A DNA stretch of 64,000 bases, taken from positions 1-64,000 of the forward strand of contig JAKRSC010000025.1 in NCBI GenBank assembly GCA_022402565.1, given 5' to 3'. The DNA comes from Hydrotalea sp. (lineage in GTDB: Bacteria; Bacteroidota; Bacteroidia; Chitinophagales; Chitinophagaceae). Made by a program: the position numbers and the translations under genes. Positions 62,213 through 64,000 of this stretch are shown here, piece by piece. Position 1 is the stretch's first letter. Each line of letters opens with the position of its first letter. A model generated the notes under the pieces. That model saw only the letters and a list, made by a program, of their open reading frames with translations, searched no databases and had not been told where the DNA came from.

Positions 62213-62345
62213 AGCTAAATATTTTGGTCAAATAAAGGTACTAAAACGCAAAAAATGTGCTAATAGCTGCAAGGAATTGTTAAATCCGTGAATAAATGGA
62301 TTTATTTGGATGTTTCGGCAGGCTATCTTTGAAAAAATTGCAGGC

Positions 62346-63047
62346 ATGAGCATTTTGGTCGATCGTGTTACAAAATGGTATGGTTCACAAGCAGCAGTAT
62401 CTCAAGTTCAATTTGAGTTACAGCCAGGTGAAATTGTAGGTTTTCTTGGACCAAATGGCGCAGGTAAGAGTACTACTCTGAAAATGATTACGGGCTACCT
62501 GCAACCCGATGAAGGCAGCACATTTGTAGGAGGCTTTGACGTACAAAAGAATGCCCTAGCAGCAAAAAAGCTTATTGGATATTTACCTGAATCGAATGCT
62601 TTGTATTACGAAATGTATGTAAAAGAGTATTTGAAATTTGTGGCCAATTTGTACGCTGTAGAAAATGCTTCAGCAGCAATTGCATCTGTAATTGAACGAA
62701 CAGGTCTAGCCCGAGAACAGCGAAAAAAAATAGGCCAACTATCAAAGGGTTATAAGCAAAGAGTTGGATTAGCCGCGTCTTTAATTCACCAACCAAAAAT
62801 ACTTGTGTTAGATGAACCTACGAGCGGTCTAGACCCTAATCAAATTGTTGAAATCAGAGAACTCATTCGGCAAGAAGCTGCGAATAAAACAGTCTTATTT
62901 TCTTCCCATATTTTACAAGAAGTTGAGGCTATTTGCAATCGTGTAATCATTATTCAAAAGGGCAAAATAGTTGCAGACGCTCCTCTGGAAGAGCTGACCA
63001 AGCAAGCATCTTTAGAACATGTGTTTAAGCGTTTAACAAACGTTTAA
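62346..63047 (+). CDS. gldA: GldA-like ABC transporter ATPase
   Basis: ABC ATPase of 233 aa matching the gliding-motility-associated GldA group: MSILVDRVTKWYGSQAAVSQ, Walker A GPNGAGKSTT (about 37-46), YLPESNALYYEMYVKEYL, signature LSKGYKQRVGLA, Walker B ILVLDEPTSGLDPNQI, and SSHILQEVEAIC. GldA with GldF and GldG forms an ABC transporter in Flavobacteria; those genes are not next to it here, and homologs also occur in non-gliding species. The ATG at 62346 is the conserved start; the longer ORF is rejected. Divergent from the OmpR-type regulator. Confidence 0.85.
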   Translation: MSILVDRVTKWYGSQAAVSQVQFELQPGEIVGFLGPNGAGKSTTLKMITGYLQPDEGSTFVGGFDVQKNALAAKKLIGYLPESNALYYEMYVKEYLKFVANLYAVENASAAIASVIERTGLAREQRKKIGQLSKGYKQRVGLAASLIHQPKILVLDEPTSGLDPNQIVEIRELIRQEAANKTVLFSSHILQEVEAICNRVIIIQKGKIVADAPLEELTKQASLEHVFKRLTNV

Positions 63048-63169
63048 AGCAACTACAAACTCTTTGCTACTTTCTAGCAATGAATGTAAATGCATGCTAA
63101 ATTCTTCCTAAAGCATGATAAAAAACATCGTTTTTCGTTTGATTATTTACTTATTTTGCTTTCGCATAA

Positions 63170-64000
<831 letters not shown>

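Overview
This is an AT-rich Bacteroidota chromosome segment, probably from a Chitinophagaceae relative such as a Sediminibacterium-like bacterium (genus is a guess). The signs are many TonB-dependent receptors, sparse Shine-Dalgarno sites, promoters with the Bacteroidota TAnnTTTG -7 box, a GldA-type ATPase, and Bacteroidota-style lipoproteins. It is mostly core genome with several accessory islands. No phage, insertion sequence, rRNA or CRISPR array was seen.

Layout. 0-7 kb (minus strand): an XRE regulator, gpsA, a TolC/HlyD efflux pair without its inner-membrane pump, and a PLP sulfur-amino-acid enzyme paired with an amino-acid permease. 7-13.4 kb (plus): a cobalamin riboswitch, a BtuB-like receptor, and a B12 lower-ligand assembly set (cobT, a thiamine-binding-like protein, cobS, cobC), then MarC, DUF2752 and TM2 membrane proteins. 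13.4-14 kb: tRNA-Arg(CCG) followed by four exact-length 116-bp tandem repeats. Each repeat carries the 3' end of that tRNA with a 41-nt double hairpin inserted between T-stem and T-loop. 14-19 kb: a TonB receptor and a secreted protein with a caspase/CHAT-like His/Cys dyad. 19-28 kb: a phosphate-type set (PhoB/PhoR-like two-component pair, TonB receptor, beta-helix lipoprotein, DUF47-Pit transporter) with a possible Pho box. 28-36 kb: galE, prfA, D-aminoacylase, serine hydrolase, fused 2-oxoacid dehydrogenase E1 and a BI-1 membrane protein.

36.5-46.5 kb is the most system-like part: three operons that look like one metal (probably zinc) starvation regulon. The left operon has a MerC-like protein, two small proteins (one only 52 aa) and a COG0523 GTPase. 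The divergent middle operon has an ABC ATPase, an FtsX-like permease with a His-rich loop and a DUF3299-like protein, resembling the zinc-related PA4063-PA4066 locus of Pseudomonas. The right operon has an ABC ATPase, two DUF3526-type permeases, a lipoprotein and an alkaline phosphatase. The left/middle divergent promoter region and the right operon start carry the same TGCAA-N5-TTGCA operator, a Fur-family style inverted repeat.

46.5-64 kb is housekeeping: polysaccharide deacetylase, an orphan korA, a flippase, a cytochrome c peroxidase, arfB, dtd, MazG, glycyl-tRNA synthetase, an alkyltransferase-like protein, a ferredoxin-NADP-type reductase, mfd, gyrB, an OmpR-type regulator, gldA and the 5' part of enolase, which runs off the right edge. 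All functions are read from motifs and family resemblance; no database search was run.
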